In this document: positions 39,501 through 54,500 of the stretch, one piece after another | Position numbering within the stretch: position 1 is the first letter of the stretch | Layout of the letters: every line of letters starts with the position of its first letter | NCBI GenBank assembly: GCA_963965975.1 | Contig: OZ014411.1 | Coordinates: 19,000,446-19,064,445 of the forward strand | Direction of reading: 5' to 3' | Length of the DNA: 64,000 bases | DNA from: Xestospongia bergquistia | Taxonomy: Eukaryota; Porifera; Demospongiae; Haplosclerida; Petrosiidae | Translations under genes and position numbers: made by a program | The notes under the pieces: model-generated | The model's input: the letters and a program-made list of their open reading frames with translations, nothing else | Database searches by the model: none | What the model was told of the DNA's origin: nothing

Positions 39501-42500
39501 TCAGAAAAATATTAATCATCACTACATGCCAGAGCTTTATGAATGTAAAAAGACCGACATCATAATAACAATGGCTACAAAATTGAAGTACTTTACTTTT
39601 ACATATGATGGATACAGCTCTTGAAGAAACCACAGTTATGTTAATCTTACAATTCACTACAATAATTCCTAGTGGGCAGTCTATTGTCATTCTTTTCAGA
39701 GACCGCTGAAAGTAAAACTGAACACACTACTGACAATCTAGCCACAAATCTACAAGATATACTTACTCACTCGTAGTTATCAGTGACCAGTTGTAGTGGA
39801 GCTACTACAGACAATGCTAGTAACATTGTTTCATCATTTGATTAATTTTGACTAGAAACATGTAAGATGTTTTGCTAACACCATTCACTCAGAGGTCCAA
39901 AAAGCAATGGAGATTCCTGGGATGACCAGAGTTTAGGGGAGGCCAAAGGCTTGGTAAGCCATTTTCACAATTCAGTAAAATCCACCAATGTTCTTCATCA
40001 AAAGCAGAAAGACCAACATGATGAGCAGAATCTCATCCAGGATGCTCCTACAAGATGGAATTCATTTTTATATGGTTGAGCATATCTTGAAACAACAGAA
40101 ACCACTGTGTCCTGCTCTTCTATGAAACAGAACTGATGCCACGTGATGTAGAAAACACTGCATTGGAAACAATTTTGGATGTTATACACCCATTTATACA
40201 AATCAATGATTGGTGGCAGCTGAGAAATGGGTTACACTGTCAGTAGTGAGGCCACTACTCTACAATCTTACCAACAAGCACTTGTTGATGCTCCCCTTCA
40301 AACAGTCATCTGAAAAAGACATTGAAGAAAGCCATCCTCAATGACTTAAAAACACACTAGACTGATTCAGCAGCAGCAGCCCTTATTGACAAAGCTTGTT
40401 TACTTGATCCATGCTTCAAAACACTGTCTCTCTTATCTGAGGTTAATAGGAATTAAATCATCTCAAACAAAAAAGAGGAAGCAGATCTCAGAGAAGACAT
40501 AGATCAGGAACCCCTAGAAAGCAGCAAAGAAAGGAGGGTGGTCTCATACTTTATTGGAGGATATTTGTGAACCAACAATAGAAATGGATCTAAGGAAACA
40601 GCTAACAGAAAAGATGAAAAATACTTGAGTTGTTCTGACCAAAACCCTCTCATTTGGAGGAAGAACTATGAAGCACAGTTCTAAGTACTGGCGAAGCTAG
40701 CTCAAAAATATCTTTGCATCTCCGCTACTTCTGTGCCATCTGAAAGGGCATTTAGTACAGCAGGCCATGTAGTCAATTCAAAACAAGCTTGTGTTTACTT
40801 CCTGAGAATTCAATATAGTTGTTTAGCTCAAACAAAATCTTGATAAATGCATCATATACATTAATATCCTCTGTATATTTCATAAGTCTACCAGTTTATT
40901 TTTGTATATTTCATCTATTTTAATGGTTTGTTCATTTGTTGTATGTTTATCAGTTTAATAGTGTAATAGTTTCTTATTCAATTCATCCATCTTAATTTTA
41001 ATCCTTTAATCCTTTAATCAACTTCATTAAGAAAGTTAAGAAGATTACATACTGTAATTAAGGTGTTAATTAATTGGTCTTATTATTGTGATAATCGTGA
41101 TAATGATCCCTATTATCATGATACAGTTTTTTACTATTATCACACAGGCTTAATTGACATATAATAATAATCGAAGCAAGAAATATAAGAATTAATTTTG
41201 AGCCTTTAAAATTAAATGTAGCGTTAGAACTCTATATATCAACAAAAATGATAATCATTTATATCAATCAAAAAGTTACTGTTTTACATTGTTACTTAGT
41301 TATGAGTTTGAATGTTTCATAAATTCAAAACGTTTCATTATTTTCTGGCTGATAAAGGCTTCATTTGCAATAGAATGTCTACTTATGTTGTTAATAAATG
41401 TGAAAGTCCCACTTAGACTAAAAAGTTGAGCTGTAGCACTTATACCGAGTGGCACAAATTCAAAGGTAGCATTAATTTCAATGTAATATGGAGAAAGGGG
41501 GCTACTATTAGAGTGTAGCACCTACATAAGAACAACTACCCGAGGGCAGCACCTACTCTAGGAAATACAATAGTGATAGGTATGGCGTTGTGTAATTAAA
41601 CAAAAAATAGCTGTAAGTAGATTAGTTGTGATGAGAATGATAAAATTATCAATACAGAGTTTCCTGTCTTATTGTCTGAGATACCCAAAACATGAAGCAA
41701 TTCATGTTAGCATTGTAGTTAGTAAAGAAGACTCCAAACTTAGTCATCAACTCAGTTTTATCACTTGAAAAGTACAAGGCTATGAGAAACCTTTCTTTAA
41801 GGTTGGAGTATCCGTTAAGAAAAGGGTAGCTGTAGAGAGCAATTCTTTGATAAATGATGATTATCTTGAATATCTGGAGACTGTTTCATCACAGTTAGAA
41901 GACACTGGGCTGCTTTGACATGTGCTCATTTATGTTTCACCTGCTATGGAATATTTAATCCTTTAGCAAAGTGACTGCAACCCACATATGTAGGTTAAAG
42001 CTATTAAAGATGCTCCCATCCATCATGAGGTCAACCAATTAAAGTCGACTTATAAACTACTATGGCAAGTTTCTACTTAACCTGGCCCATATTCTTGATC
42101 CTTTTATAGAATTATTTAAAACCAAACCAGATGGTCTTGGGGACATAAACAACAAAATGTCTTCCAGAAAGCCAAATAACTGCTTACTTCCAAATCCCTA
42201 CTGGTACATCACAATCCTAAAAGAAATGTATCTTAGCAAGTCATGCATCCCTATACAGAATAGGAGCACTCTCCATCATAATTATGGTAGATGGCCAACA
42301 AAGGCTGATATCTTTCACATCACGATCAATAGCTCCTACCAAATAAAAATACACACAGATAGAAAGAGAAGGCCCTGCCATGATTTTCTGAGTAAGGATG
42401 TTTGAACATTTTCTACTTAATGGCCTTTTCACAATTTTATCTGAACATAAACCCTTTCAGAACCTCTTCAATGAAATAGTTCCAACAATGGCTCTTGCAG

Positions 42501-45500
42501 GGATACAGAAATGGGTTCTAACATTGTGAGACTACAACAATTCAATTTTGTACGAGCTTTATAAAGACCAGATTAATGGAGATTTCTTGAATTGTCTCCC
42601 ACTACCAGAAACCTTTATTCAACTATAGTTGCCAGGAGAGATGGTTCACTTCATAATATCTCTACAATCACCCCGGCCAGCTCACACAAGTCAGATAAAA
42701 ATATGGGCAAATCGTGATCCGTTACTGTCAAAAGTCCAATACATCATCTCCTTTGCATGATGAGAAGGAGTTAAAGCCATATCAACAATGTCAACATGAA
42801 CTCAGTGTCCAGGATGGACACTTATTGTGGAGTAGTCCCTTGCAGTAAGTCGAGAAAAGTTGGATTAACTATAAGAAGGCAAACCTGCACATTCTAGGTA
42901 AAGGTCTACAGACTTAAGTGTGCACAGTTATCTCAGGCAGGTCAACATGGTATCATTATTAAATCAAATTGTTGACTCATTGTTCAACATTGCTAATTCA
43001 TAACATTAACTCCAAAATGCTTAAAAATTACATTAAAAAATAAGGCAGACAGAAATGTTTTCTCTTAAGTTAGCTAAAACTCAGAGGAGAACCAAGACTG
43101 AGAACTTAGTAGGACAATAAGGAACACATGTGGGGTCAGAACTTACAAGGACCTTGCAAAATAGAGCTACAAACATCAGTACAGCAAGTATACTAAGTAA
43201 ACATCTAACTATGTGCAATGACATTCAGGCCAAAGCTTTACCTACAAATTAAGTTATGCTGCTAAGCATGTGAATAATGGTAGTTATATGCCATAAACAT
43301 GGTAGACTGACATCAACAGAAAGAATCTTCTTAAAACAAGTATATATGGTTGGTGTTTATTAGTACTTACAAAGTACTTGGGTTAAAATTTTAATCCGCT
43401 AGGTAAATATAACTCATGATATATATACTAGTGTTCCACCGATACTCACATCGGTATCAGTATCGTACCGATAATTATGAATATCAACCATATCGGTATC
43501 GAACATTTGAGTTTTACTGATAATAACAATAATAATAACAATTAATAATAATAATATAAACACGTGGTGTCAAGTGTAACCACACCTACTACACTAAAAA
43601 ATGGCACAAAGGGCAAACACTAGCAGTGTGTGGAAGTTTTTCACTGTCAATATCTTGGATTCAAGCAAGCATCGGTACCATCTGAAAGATTATTTAGTAC
43701 AGCAGCACTTATTTGTAATGATCACAGGAACAGGCTAGCACCAAACAAGTTTGAACAGCTACTTTTCTTACACCAAAATTTACCAATACTTAATTTTAGT
43801 TACTAGTTTGTAGATATGTTCAATATTTTTTCACTTTTTGTGTAACTTTTGAAATAACAATTTTAATACTTCATTTCATTAAATATTGGATCAGCTATCG
43901 AGAGAAACAAAGGCATACAAATCGATATCGATTGTATCGGTAAATCTCTGTATCGGTGGAAGACTAATATATACTACAACATCCATTCATTAGTTCATCC
44001 ATCCATTAATCCACATCAACCACCTAATATGCACACATGCACTAAAATACAATAACTAGCAATTTAAACAGTAATTAATTTTTGCTGAAAAATAATTTTA
44101 TATCTAAAGTATATGCATAACAACTAAGGAAAAGATGGCTTCTTTTTATTAACAATTATTATTACAATTCATGTCCTCCAAAGTATCAGTATTCATAGCC
44201 ATACGAAGAGTAGTAGTTTGCATGATAAGCCTTTTCGAGACCAACATTAGAAAAATAAATATGCTCCAATACTATTCTCACGAATAGTTTGAAGATATTG
44301 AAGGGAGGTAATACCCCAAACACTTCTATTGAAAACCATTACTCAATCTTTGGGCCATTCAATCATACAGATTTCCCACATATCATACCCTCACTCTTTC
44401 AGTAGACACCCTGACAGTTACCTAATCACCTTGAGCAGATTTAACAATAATTATAAATTCAATAGTGATTGCAAAGTCGATTAAAGAATGATCAAGAAAT
44501 ACCATTGTTATAAATTGCTGTGCTGTTTATGTTCCAAATTAGGCATCATCGCAAATGCTTTATATAATCATATAGATAGACACCAAAAAAAGTTGACATA
44601 TTCTTTCAGGTATTGTAATAGCACTAAAGGACATGCAAATTGAATGTGTTGGTGTCTTAGCACAAGGAACACACATGGTATCTAAGACAAGATTACTAGC
44701 ATTGTATGTAGTTGATTATACACAAACAAGGCAGAAATGTAGATATCACACCCAGTCAAAGCAGACACACACCCAATTAAAGTAGAAACACACCCCGTCA
44801 AAGAAAAATCACAGATACCACACTTAATCAAAGAAGAAACATACCAATCAATTAATCATGCACAAAGCTATTGAATATTCATTACTTTAATGCCGACAGT
44901 AATTAACTAACTTTTCTACTCCATTCTATGGAATCAATTTTGAAATTAACACTCCTTCCTGTAATGAATTTAAATTTATTTCAGTCATCATGTCAATTCA
45001 CTGTCAACCTTCTAATACTAACTTAGAACTTAGATCTGACTACTAGGTCTCTCAAGTGTATATCTCTCCTCACAGGGCCTTTTCTGCTCACTCCACACCA
45101 GTTTTGGTTGTTTTGTCTGCCCAATCTGGATCCTCATCAATATATCCACATCGTTACTCAGGATTGTCAATGTCCCCTACCACTAGCTAGGCCCCACCTG
45201 TCCCCAGATCTCACTCCCTCCCTCCCTAGACCCCATAGCCATTCCCATGGGAATAGTTCTGTCTCCAGTAGTTGATCCATTCCCAAGCAATCTCATAAAC
45301 TAATTTGTTGAGACTGTTTTGTTGAGATGAGGGATTTGCTATTTGACAACATCACTCTCCTTCAACAAGTTGAGTCTGTGCCGGGGGTCACACAAGTTCC
45401 AAGCCTTCAATTACCTGCTAGACCCTGGTACATAAGGTCTTGAACATCATCTCAAGGGTGTATTGTTTTTTTTATCATTTACTTTGTCACTTATAGGATT

Positions 45501-48500
45501 ACAGCCACCTTATTGCTTTTATATTGTTTATCATTCATTATTATAGTCAATCATAAATCTTTACAATTGTGATGGTAAGGATCCTAAAACCTACACAACC
45601 TGCAAGTCATACCTCTTCCTCCTTGCACCATAACAGCGGATATTGTTACCCAGAGGATCTGCTGCTGCTTCAAGCAGTTCCATCCACCATCCACATCAGG
45701 CCCAGCAGAGCCCATCTAACCCACCACAATTCAAACTGGAAGATTGCTGTCACTCTATCCGAACCAGGCTTATGCCGAGTATGGAAAGGCCTCTTGGAGG
45801 GCTTTCACATTGGCTTGACTGTCAAGCCACTTCATTGTGAACAGCAGCACACAACTACTCATCATCATTAGCCAATTCTGACATTGTCCGTGGCCACACT
45901 GCATCAGACATACAAGCAGGTAGACTTCTTGCCTCAATCTCTCCAAACATCGCACCTTTCATTGAGGTGAGCCCTGTAGGATTGGTGCCAAAGGTCAACC
46001 AGAAAAAGAAGTAAAGGCTGCTTGTTGATTTGTCAGATCCCAAACGCCATAGCTTTGATGATGGGATCTCCCCACAGACATACATCTTCTATCTTATACA
46101 TATGTTGACAGTGCAGCTTCCAGTGTCCACCAACTAGGCTTGGCAGCAAGCTCACTAAGGTCGACATTCAGCTTGCATACCACATTGCTCGTGTACACCC
46201 ACAGGGCAACTGCTACTTAGTATCTCGTGTGATGAGCAATATATGCTAACCAGTCCCTAACTTTTGACCTTTGATTAGCCCACAAACTGTTATATACATT
46301 GGCTAACGCTATGGCACAGGTGCTTCAGTGTCGAGGGGTGCCCTACCAACTACAATACCTGGATGACTTCATGTTCATGTGCCCTCGGGGCACCAGGGTG
46401 GCCAACTTAGGGACAGTCCTGCAACATTGGTGTAATGACCTCATTACTATTCATGTGTGTGTTGCTTATGATTATTATTATTAATGTGTTGGAGAGGGGG
46501 GGCCAGAGAGCCTAGCCTCGTGTTGAGTAAAAAAAATATATTTACTTGAACCACTGTTGCCCCTACAAGAGATCCTTCTACCTGCTACATTACTTTGGCA
46601 GTCAGGATACTAGCCATATACCTAAAGGAGGCAACCAGCCCCATTACTTTTGGAGGTCCCACCGAGACCTAAAGATGAGATTCAAGAGGATTCAACTTAA
46701 ACCCGGAAGACATGCCCACGAAGGGTGAGATGAAAGTCCAGCCGGACAAGGCTCGTGCCTTGGTAGAGTCTCTAAAGCAGGAATTGGGTTGAATCACAGA
46801 GAAGAAAGATGAACTAGCTGTGAAAATAGAGGAGGTAACTAACAAACTGGGGTCGACAGAGGAACAAGTTGAGGAGTTACGCGCAATGGCCAAGGCCCGA
46901 CAGAGTGCCACAGAGGATGCCGGAGATCTCAAGGATCAGCAAGAGGAGGCTCGTTGGCAGCTAGAGGAGTCAGAGAGAACCTCTGAGCTCATGTTTATGA
47001 GGGTAAAGGAGGATACAAGAGAGGAGATGCTCCGCACACATGAGCGGCAGCTAGAGTCACGAGACTATCTCATTCAATTGTTGAAGGAGAAGGTGGGATG
47101 TCTACACCAGTAGTTAGAGAAAAACCCACCACGTCAAGTTCAGAAGACCTGACAAGAGAGGCGCAAGACACCAACCACACAGTGCTTTACCCGGTGTTTG
47201 ATGTTTCTCATGACACTCAGCATTGATCGACAATGATAAACCTGAATGAGACGTTGACCAAGTTCAGTGGTGAAGACACTAAAGATGAAGGAGAGTGTCC
47301 GAGATGGCTGCGTAAGTTAGAGAGAGTGGCTGGGTTGTACAAGTGGAGTGATGGGGAGAAGTTAGTACAATTTGAGTTGTTGTTGACAGGGAGAGCTGAG
47401 GAGCTGTACGAGTTATCAGTTTGTGATCATGGATCGTTCAAGAGTGCTATAGAGGCACTACAGAAGTGTCTGACGCCAGCCAATAGGGAAGCCCTCAGGT
47501 AAGCACAGCTCATGAGAAGGAGACAGCAGACTAATGAGTCTGTTGACGAGTTCACGCTGGACTTCAAGAGGTTGTTCGAGCAGAGCTATCGTCAGAGACA
47601 AGGAATGGATGAGAGTTTTTGCGCCATGTTGAAGCGAGACTTGTTTATTCAAGGTCTACTGCTAAAGTGGCAAGAGACCTTTGCTGATGCACTTTACCAA
47701 GCAAAAACCATGGAGGAGCAGTCAAAGCAGTTGTCAAAGATGCACGCATCAGGAGACGGTCAGTGTGACCCATTCCACTCCACTAAGAAGCAACAAGAGC
47801 AGAGTTCGACTAAACAGAGTCAGCATCAACACCCTAAGGAGACAAACAAGAAATGATACCGTTGTGGCAGCACCAAGCACTTCATTAGGGATTGTCCAAT
47901 GAAGACAGCACAGACAGAGACCCTGGGACGGAAGGAGCAGCACGCTAGCAATACTATTACTGGCCAGACTCAGCAGAGCGAAGACAAGATGTGTGAAGAC
48001 CTTCATCAGCTGTGGGTGGAAGCAGCGTTCTCGAGGATGAAGAGAGCATTCCAGGTGGATAATGTCACAGGGTCTGTTGGACCACTCTACTATTGTGAGG
48101 TGAAGATAGCCGGACAGCCAGTGGAAGCACTCATCAACTCTGGCTCATCAACTACAGTTATGACGTTTAGACTGCTCCAGAGGAACGCAAGGGATGCTCA
48201 GTTGTCAGTTGATGTATTGGAGAAGCCAGATGTCATACTGAGAAATTACAACCAACACCCTCTAAGAATTGAAGCTTTCACCAAGTTAGAAGTAACGTAT
48301 AAGGGAAAGAGAGTGCTGGCTCCTATCTATATTGACTCTGAGAACAAACCCACTGAATCATGTAAACTTGGTACTAACCTTCTACTTTCTTTAGGTATTT
48401 TGTCTGTTTCTAAGGATGTGAAGATTAGAGGAGGATATAAGGAGGCAGTGCTTGCAGGGCCCAGAGAGGCTACGACATCATCTGTCAAACTCGTGAAGAG

Positions 48501-51500
48501 TAAGCAAATCCCAGCAAGGAGTGGAGTTGTTCTGCGGTTGACTGTGGACGCAATGGTGGAGCCTGGAGGAACATTCTATTTTTTGACCATGCATGTCAAA
48601 CTCGGTTCTAATTGAGGAAGCAGTCATTGATGTTTAGGGAGGAGAATTGAAGTTGCCAGTGTTAAATTTGTCAGATGAAGCTATGGAGTTGGGAGATAAG
48701 CAGGAACTGGAGTATGTGACCAAGACGAGGACAGACGGTGGAGGTGATCTGCATGTGGATATAGATGAGACTGAGGAGGAAGGAACTATTACTATGGTAA
48801 CCACTGAAGAGTACACCCCACTGACAACTGAGGAGAGACAAGAGAAATTAAGATGTATGCTAGATAAGGATGGAGTGGCATTACCACACATGATCTTGGA
48901 GTGTGCCTTGAAGAACCATGGAGTATTCCTATTAGAAGAGATGGAGAAAGGATCAGTTAAGGTAGTAGAACATACTATTGACACAGGAGATAGCAAACCC
49001 ATCAAAGAAGCAGTATGTTGGGTACACTTTGCACTACAAGAGAAGATTTCAGAGATGGCGAAGGAAATGTTGAAGAGTGGAATTATCAGTGAATCGTCGA
49101 GTCCTTGGGCTAGCCCTGTGGTCATAGTTTGTAAGAAGGATGGTAGTCTGCGTTTCTGCGTAGATTACACATGACTGAACGCCGTTACCAAAAATGATGT
49201 GTTTCCTCTCACACGTATTGATGACTTGCTTGATCAACTTAAAGGAAAGTGTGTTTTCTCCACGTTCGACGCACAAAGAGGATACTGGCAGATCTCTGTC
49301 AGTGCAGAGTCAAAGCAGAAGACAGCGTTTATTACAAATTAAGGCCTGTTCGAGTTTGGTGTCATGCCCTTTGGCCTCTGCAATGCCCCTGCCACCTTCC
49401 AGAGGTTAATGCAAAAGATATTGTCTAGATTGGGTAGTTTTTGTAACGTTTACATTGATGATATTTTGACTTTTTCTAGGACCTTTATGAGCACCGGTTG
49501 CATCTACTGGAAGTACTTGGACAGCTGGAGAGGTACGGTTCTGAAGCTACACCCCAGACATGTCAGCTGGCACTGCCTGAAGTTGAGTATCTGGGGCACA
49601 TAGTCTCAGCTGAGGGGGTCTATCCAAATTCAATAAAAATAGACGCCATGAGGAAGTTCCCTATGCCAACTTGTGTGAGGGCAGTCAGAGAGTTTATTGG
49701 ACTGTGTAGCTACTACAAAAAGTTTGTCTCAGGTTTTGCTGTGATAGCTTCCCCACTTCATCAGCTATTACATAAGAATGTACATTTTAAATGGATTGAA
49801 GCCTGTTCACATTACACCTTGTACTGGCCTACCCTGACCTTAGAAAGTCATTCATACTTCATACTGACGCCAACATGACGCCAACGGGGATGGTCTAGGA
49901 GCGGTACTGGAGCAGATGCAAGACAACGGTGCTTCCCATCCCATTGCGTACGCCAGTCGGACTGTATCGACCCATGAGAAGAAGTATGGAATCACTGAGC
50001 TTGAGGCTTTAGGTGTGGTTTGGGCACTGAGACATTTCAGAGCCTATCTCTGGGGACACAAGACTATTGTTTACACTGATCACTCGTCCATGAAGTCATT
50101 GCTGTATGCCAAACATACTAGTGGTAAACTGGCAAGATGGTCTCAAGTAGTGTCTGAGTAATATTTAGAGATACGTTATCGCCCTGGGAGACAGAATGCA
50201 AATGCCAATGCATTGTCTAAATCACCTCTCCCAGCTAAGACCGATATTGATTCATTGGATACTGTTCAGATTGCTACTACTACAATGGAAGGAGATGTTG
50301 TTGAACTTGCCAAGCAACAGAGAGAGGGCGCAGAGTTGGAGTCTATCATCGTGTCTCTTGAGAAAGGAAAACAAGAGGATAACTTCGCTCTGGTTGATAA
50401 TGTACTGTATCACTGTGGCAACAAGGATAGGAATCCCTTACGACTATGTGTGCTGAAGGTGGACAGGGAGAGGTTGCTCAAGGACATGCACAGAGGTACC
50501 TTTACTGGTCATTTCTCACCTAGAGCAGTTTATAATACCCTGAGTAAGCGGTATTGGTGGAAAGGAATGTATCGGGACACACAAGCGCACTGTAGAGGAT
50601 ATCTCACCTATGATGAAGCTGGGAGAAGAATGAAACCGCCACTCCTGCCCATCCCAGTAGGCAAGCCTTTCCACAGAGTGGGTGTAGACATGTATTGGTA
50701 TGCTATCGTTCAGAAAAAATGGGCCTCCTGAGCAAACAGTCAACCAAGGACCACCTGCTAATCAGCTTCCATGCTGCCTATTCTTTTATGCTGCCTTCTT
50801 CAGTTCTGACTACACAGCCGAACATGTTCCGTGAGTCACTAACATTGCAGGGGATGGTCTCTCTAGGAAAAACTTGTCATTATTCATCTCTTGCTTTCCA
50901 CAGATGCCAACAACCAGGATTCTTCCAACAGTTATGGACATGCTAATCACCACAACCCTAGACAGGGGTTCTCCTACCTGGACAGAGCTGTTCTCACATT
51001 CTTTAACAGAAATCTTGCCAGGTCAACCCTCTTATACTATTCCTCTACATGGGAACATTATCTAGCATTTTGCTACCATTTAACATATCACTGCTGATGC
51101 TCAATGAGAACACACTGTCAGTTATTGCATTCCTATATAACACACTTCGCTCTTACTTTTCTCTGTTAAGCTACTTCCACATCTAGAAGGGGCTGCAGGA
51201 ACAATCATCCTCTGCCTTCCTTTCTTTGTTGTATGTCTTTAAGGGAATACACTCTACCTCTTCCCAGGGACAAATAGGATATTGGGATATCATGCTTTGG
51301 GTAGTATGCTGTCTTGCTTTCTTTGGCTTCATGAGATCTGGAGAATTTGCATGCACTTTATTGTCCATGTTTCTCCTTCAAAAGTCAATGTTAACTTGTG
51401 GGAACATTCTACTTACCTGATGGTTTTCCTTAGATGCAGAAAAACCAATGTATATGTTGCAGGAACAACAATATACCTTCAGCAGATAGGTGAGAGACAT

Positions 51501-54500
51501 CCTTTGTCTAGTAGCAGCAATGATCACATATTTTGCAATAAGGCCTTCCTCTTAAGGTCTGCATTTGTCTTTCCAATGGCGCCCACTTTCATGTCTTTGT
51601 CTGGTGACCTCTCTTTGAGAGGCTCTAGCATTTGCTGGTTATATCACGGATAAGTTCAACAGCCTTAACTTCTAAATTGGTTTTGCTACTACTGTTATTG
51701 CAGCAGGCCTCAATGACTCCTAAATAAAACACTTGGTCACTGGTAGTCATTACCTTACATTTCTTGTATTCAAATATCTCGTCAGCAAATCCTCTCTATC
51801 AGCAATCCTAGTAATCCCCATAGGTAGCTCATAACTAACTCAATTACTTTCTGCTAATGACTTAGGCTCCATCCTACAATAACAGTACACACAATATTTG
51901 GTGCTTTGTGTTATTCAATCTTCAGGTCTATTTTAGACTACTGCGTTTCACTATTGTTTACACTATTAATGTTTTCATTTGTGGACAAATTATGAAGTAA
52001 GATTACCTTGGGGGTAAGGGATGGTTTGTTTCTGTGGTAACTATACTTTACATTATGTACATGTACAACACGTTACATTATGTATATGTACAACACTTAT
52101 TATGATGGTATATATTATTATTACTACTATTATCATTATGGTTATTATATGTGTGTATGCACTTAATTATTATTTCCTGTTCTTATTCATTTCCTGTTTC
52201 TGTACTGCATAATATGCATGTTTTTAGATTAGATAAGATTCCCTTTTCATACTATCCAATACTACTCGAGACTCTGCTCGGTTTTGCGGTACTATTCCAC
52301 TTTCTATTCTACTCGAGTTCGGTCTTTCTCAATTCTTCTATTCTAAGCTGGGCCATGGACACAACACTTGGCGATGAGGGTCAACGGAAAACGCAGCATG
52401 GCCACTCATAGTAAAATGTCTCCTTTCAACGCGAGTCAAGAACCATGGTCGACTTACAAGGAACATCTAGAATTCTACTTTACGGCAAACGATATTACGA
52501 CAGCTGAGCAGAAGCGAGCAGTCCTACTTACAGTATGTGGTTCAGCGACATTCCAAACCGTTAAGAGTCTTGTTCAGCCAGATACGCTTGCTACTAAATC
52601 ATACGACACCTTATGTACTGTTCTTCAAAACTACTTCAGTCCTGCTCCATCGGTTACCGTCCAACGATACAAGTTTCATTCACGCAATCAAAACCCAGGA
52701 GAGTCAGTAGCTTCATACGTTGCTGAACTCAAGTCTATTGGTAAACATTGCAAGTTTGCAGCACCTACCAGTGGCACACTATTTGAAGAGATGCTTCGGG
52801 ATCGTCTGGTGTGTGGCATCAGGGATTCTAGAATCCAGAGACGATTACTACAAGAGAACTCTCTTACTTTCAAAACCGCATTCAAAACAGTGCAAGCTAT
52901 GGAAATAGCAGCACGAGATCAACGATATTCAGTCAAGACCTCACAACCGACCATCATCATCATCACTACAGGAACCAGTTCATTTGGTCAGGAAACATAC
53001 TAAACCCCCAGCATGTCATCGTTGTGGAGGACAACACCTAGCCCCTCAATGTAAATTCTTAGATGCTATATGTCGTGCATGTGGAAAGAAATGGTCACAT
53101 AGCGAAAGTATGTAGAAGCAGTGGCAAAAGCCATGGGCTTACTAATCAGAAAGCAACATCCTCAAACAATGGACAAAGTAAACCACGACACCATGCTTAC
53201 GCCTTAGAGGATTCCCCTTTGTCTGGTTCACAAACCTCAACTCCTCCCAGGACTCCCTCTCCAACCACAGAAGCCTACCCTCTGTTTACATTACCTGGGA
53301 AGGTCAACCCAATCACAGTCACTGTCATTGTCAACAAGTCTGAACTAAAAATGGAAGTTGACACAGGAGCATCTTTATCAATTGTAAGTGAACACACTTA
53401 TAATGAACTGTCCCTAGTACTAGGCCCCCTCACTCCCTCTAATGTTAATTTACTTACATACACCGGTGAAAAGCTCAAAGTTTTAGGATCACTCAATGTA
53501 CAAGTCCAGTATAACTCTCAATGTCTTACTCTACCCTTATTAGTGGTACAGGGCACTGGTCCTAGTCTTTTAGGTCGCAACTGGCTGGAGCGCATTAAAT
53601 TCAACTGGTCTGAAATTCATCATCTCCATGCTCCTATTACCTCTGAACTCGACAAAGTGCTCAACAAACACACTATTTTATTTCGTGAAGAACTAGGGTT
53701 ACTAGAAGAAACAACCGCCTCTATACTAATTGAGCCGCAATCACAACCTCGATACTTCAAAGCATGTCCAGTACCTTACGCTCTCAGAGATAAAGTCGAA
53801 GCAGAATTGCAACGTTTACAAGCTTTAAAGGTCATTACTTCGGTAACATACTCAGCATGGGCATCTCCCATCGTCCCAGTAGTCAAAGCAGATGGCTCCA
53901 TCAGAATTTGTGATTACAAAGTCACTATCAATCGAGTTCTCATATTGGACACTTATCCACTACCTCATGTAGAAGACCTATTCTCTGCTCTATTAGGTGG
54001 CACTGTCTTCTCTAAACTGGACCTTAGTCATGCATACCTCCAGTTACCTCTAGATGATGCTTCTATCTCTATGGACTACATTTCACTCTCTACTCTGATC
54101 ATAAGCCACTACAATATCTACTGGATGAATCACGTCAAATTCCAATTCTTGCATCATCCCAAATTCAGAGATGGGCACTTACACTTGCAGCATATTCCTA
54201 CACTATTAGACACAAACCAGGTACTCAATTGGCCAATGCAGATGCTTTAAGTAGATTACCCCTACCGGTAACACTACCATACGTACCCATCCCAGGTGAT
54301 ATTATATTATTGCTTAACCATTTGTCTGAATCAGTTATACAAGCTAATCACATCAAGACTTGGATAGACAAAGATCCACTACTTTCACGTATTCGACATT
54401 CAATTCGAACAGCTTTGACATTATCCGATTCAGAGACTGATCCTACTATTCGCCTGTACATGCAACGTCACTCTGAACTCAGTGTGAGTGACAGATGCAT

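Larger units (their letters stand above)
46470..50731 (+). mobile_element. Truncated Ty3/gypsy element 3, inserted in the DIRS-like element
   Basis: Possible 5' LTR remnant about 46,470-46,590, followed by a primer site beginning TGGCAGTCAGG at 46596. Then a coiled-coil leader, gag, protease, RT, RNase H and the first half of integrase, all on the plus strand. It stops at 50,731 inside integrase, with no 3' LTR. DIRS sequence lies on both sides, so it inserted there and later lost its 3' end. Confidence 0.75.

Noticed and set aside
44737..44846. Tandem repeat considered as a CRISPR array.
   Set aside because: Units are degenerate, have no constant spacer length and lie in an animal intron.
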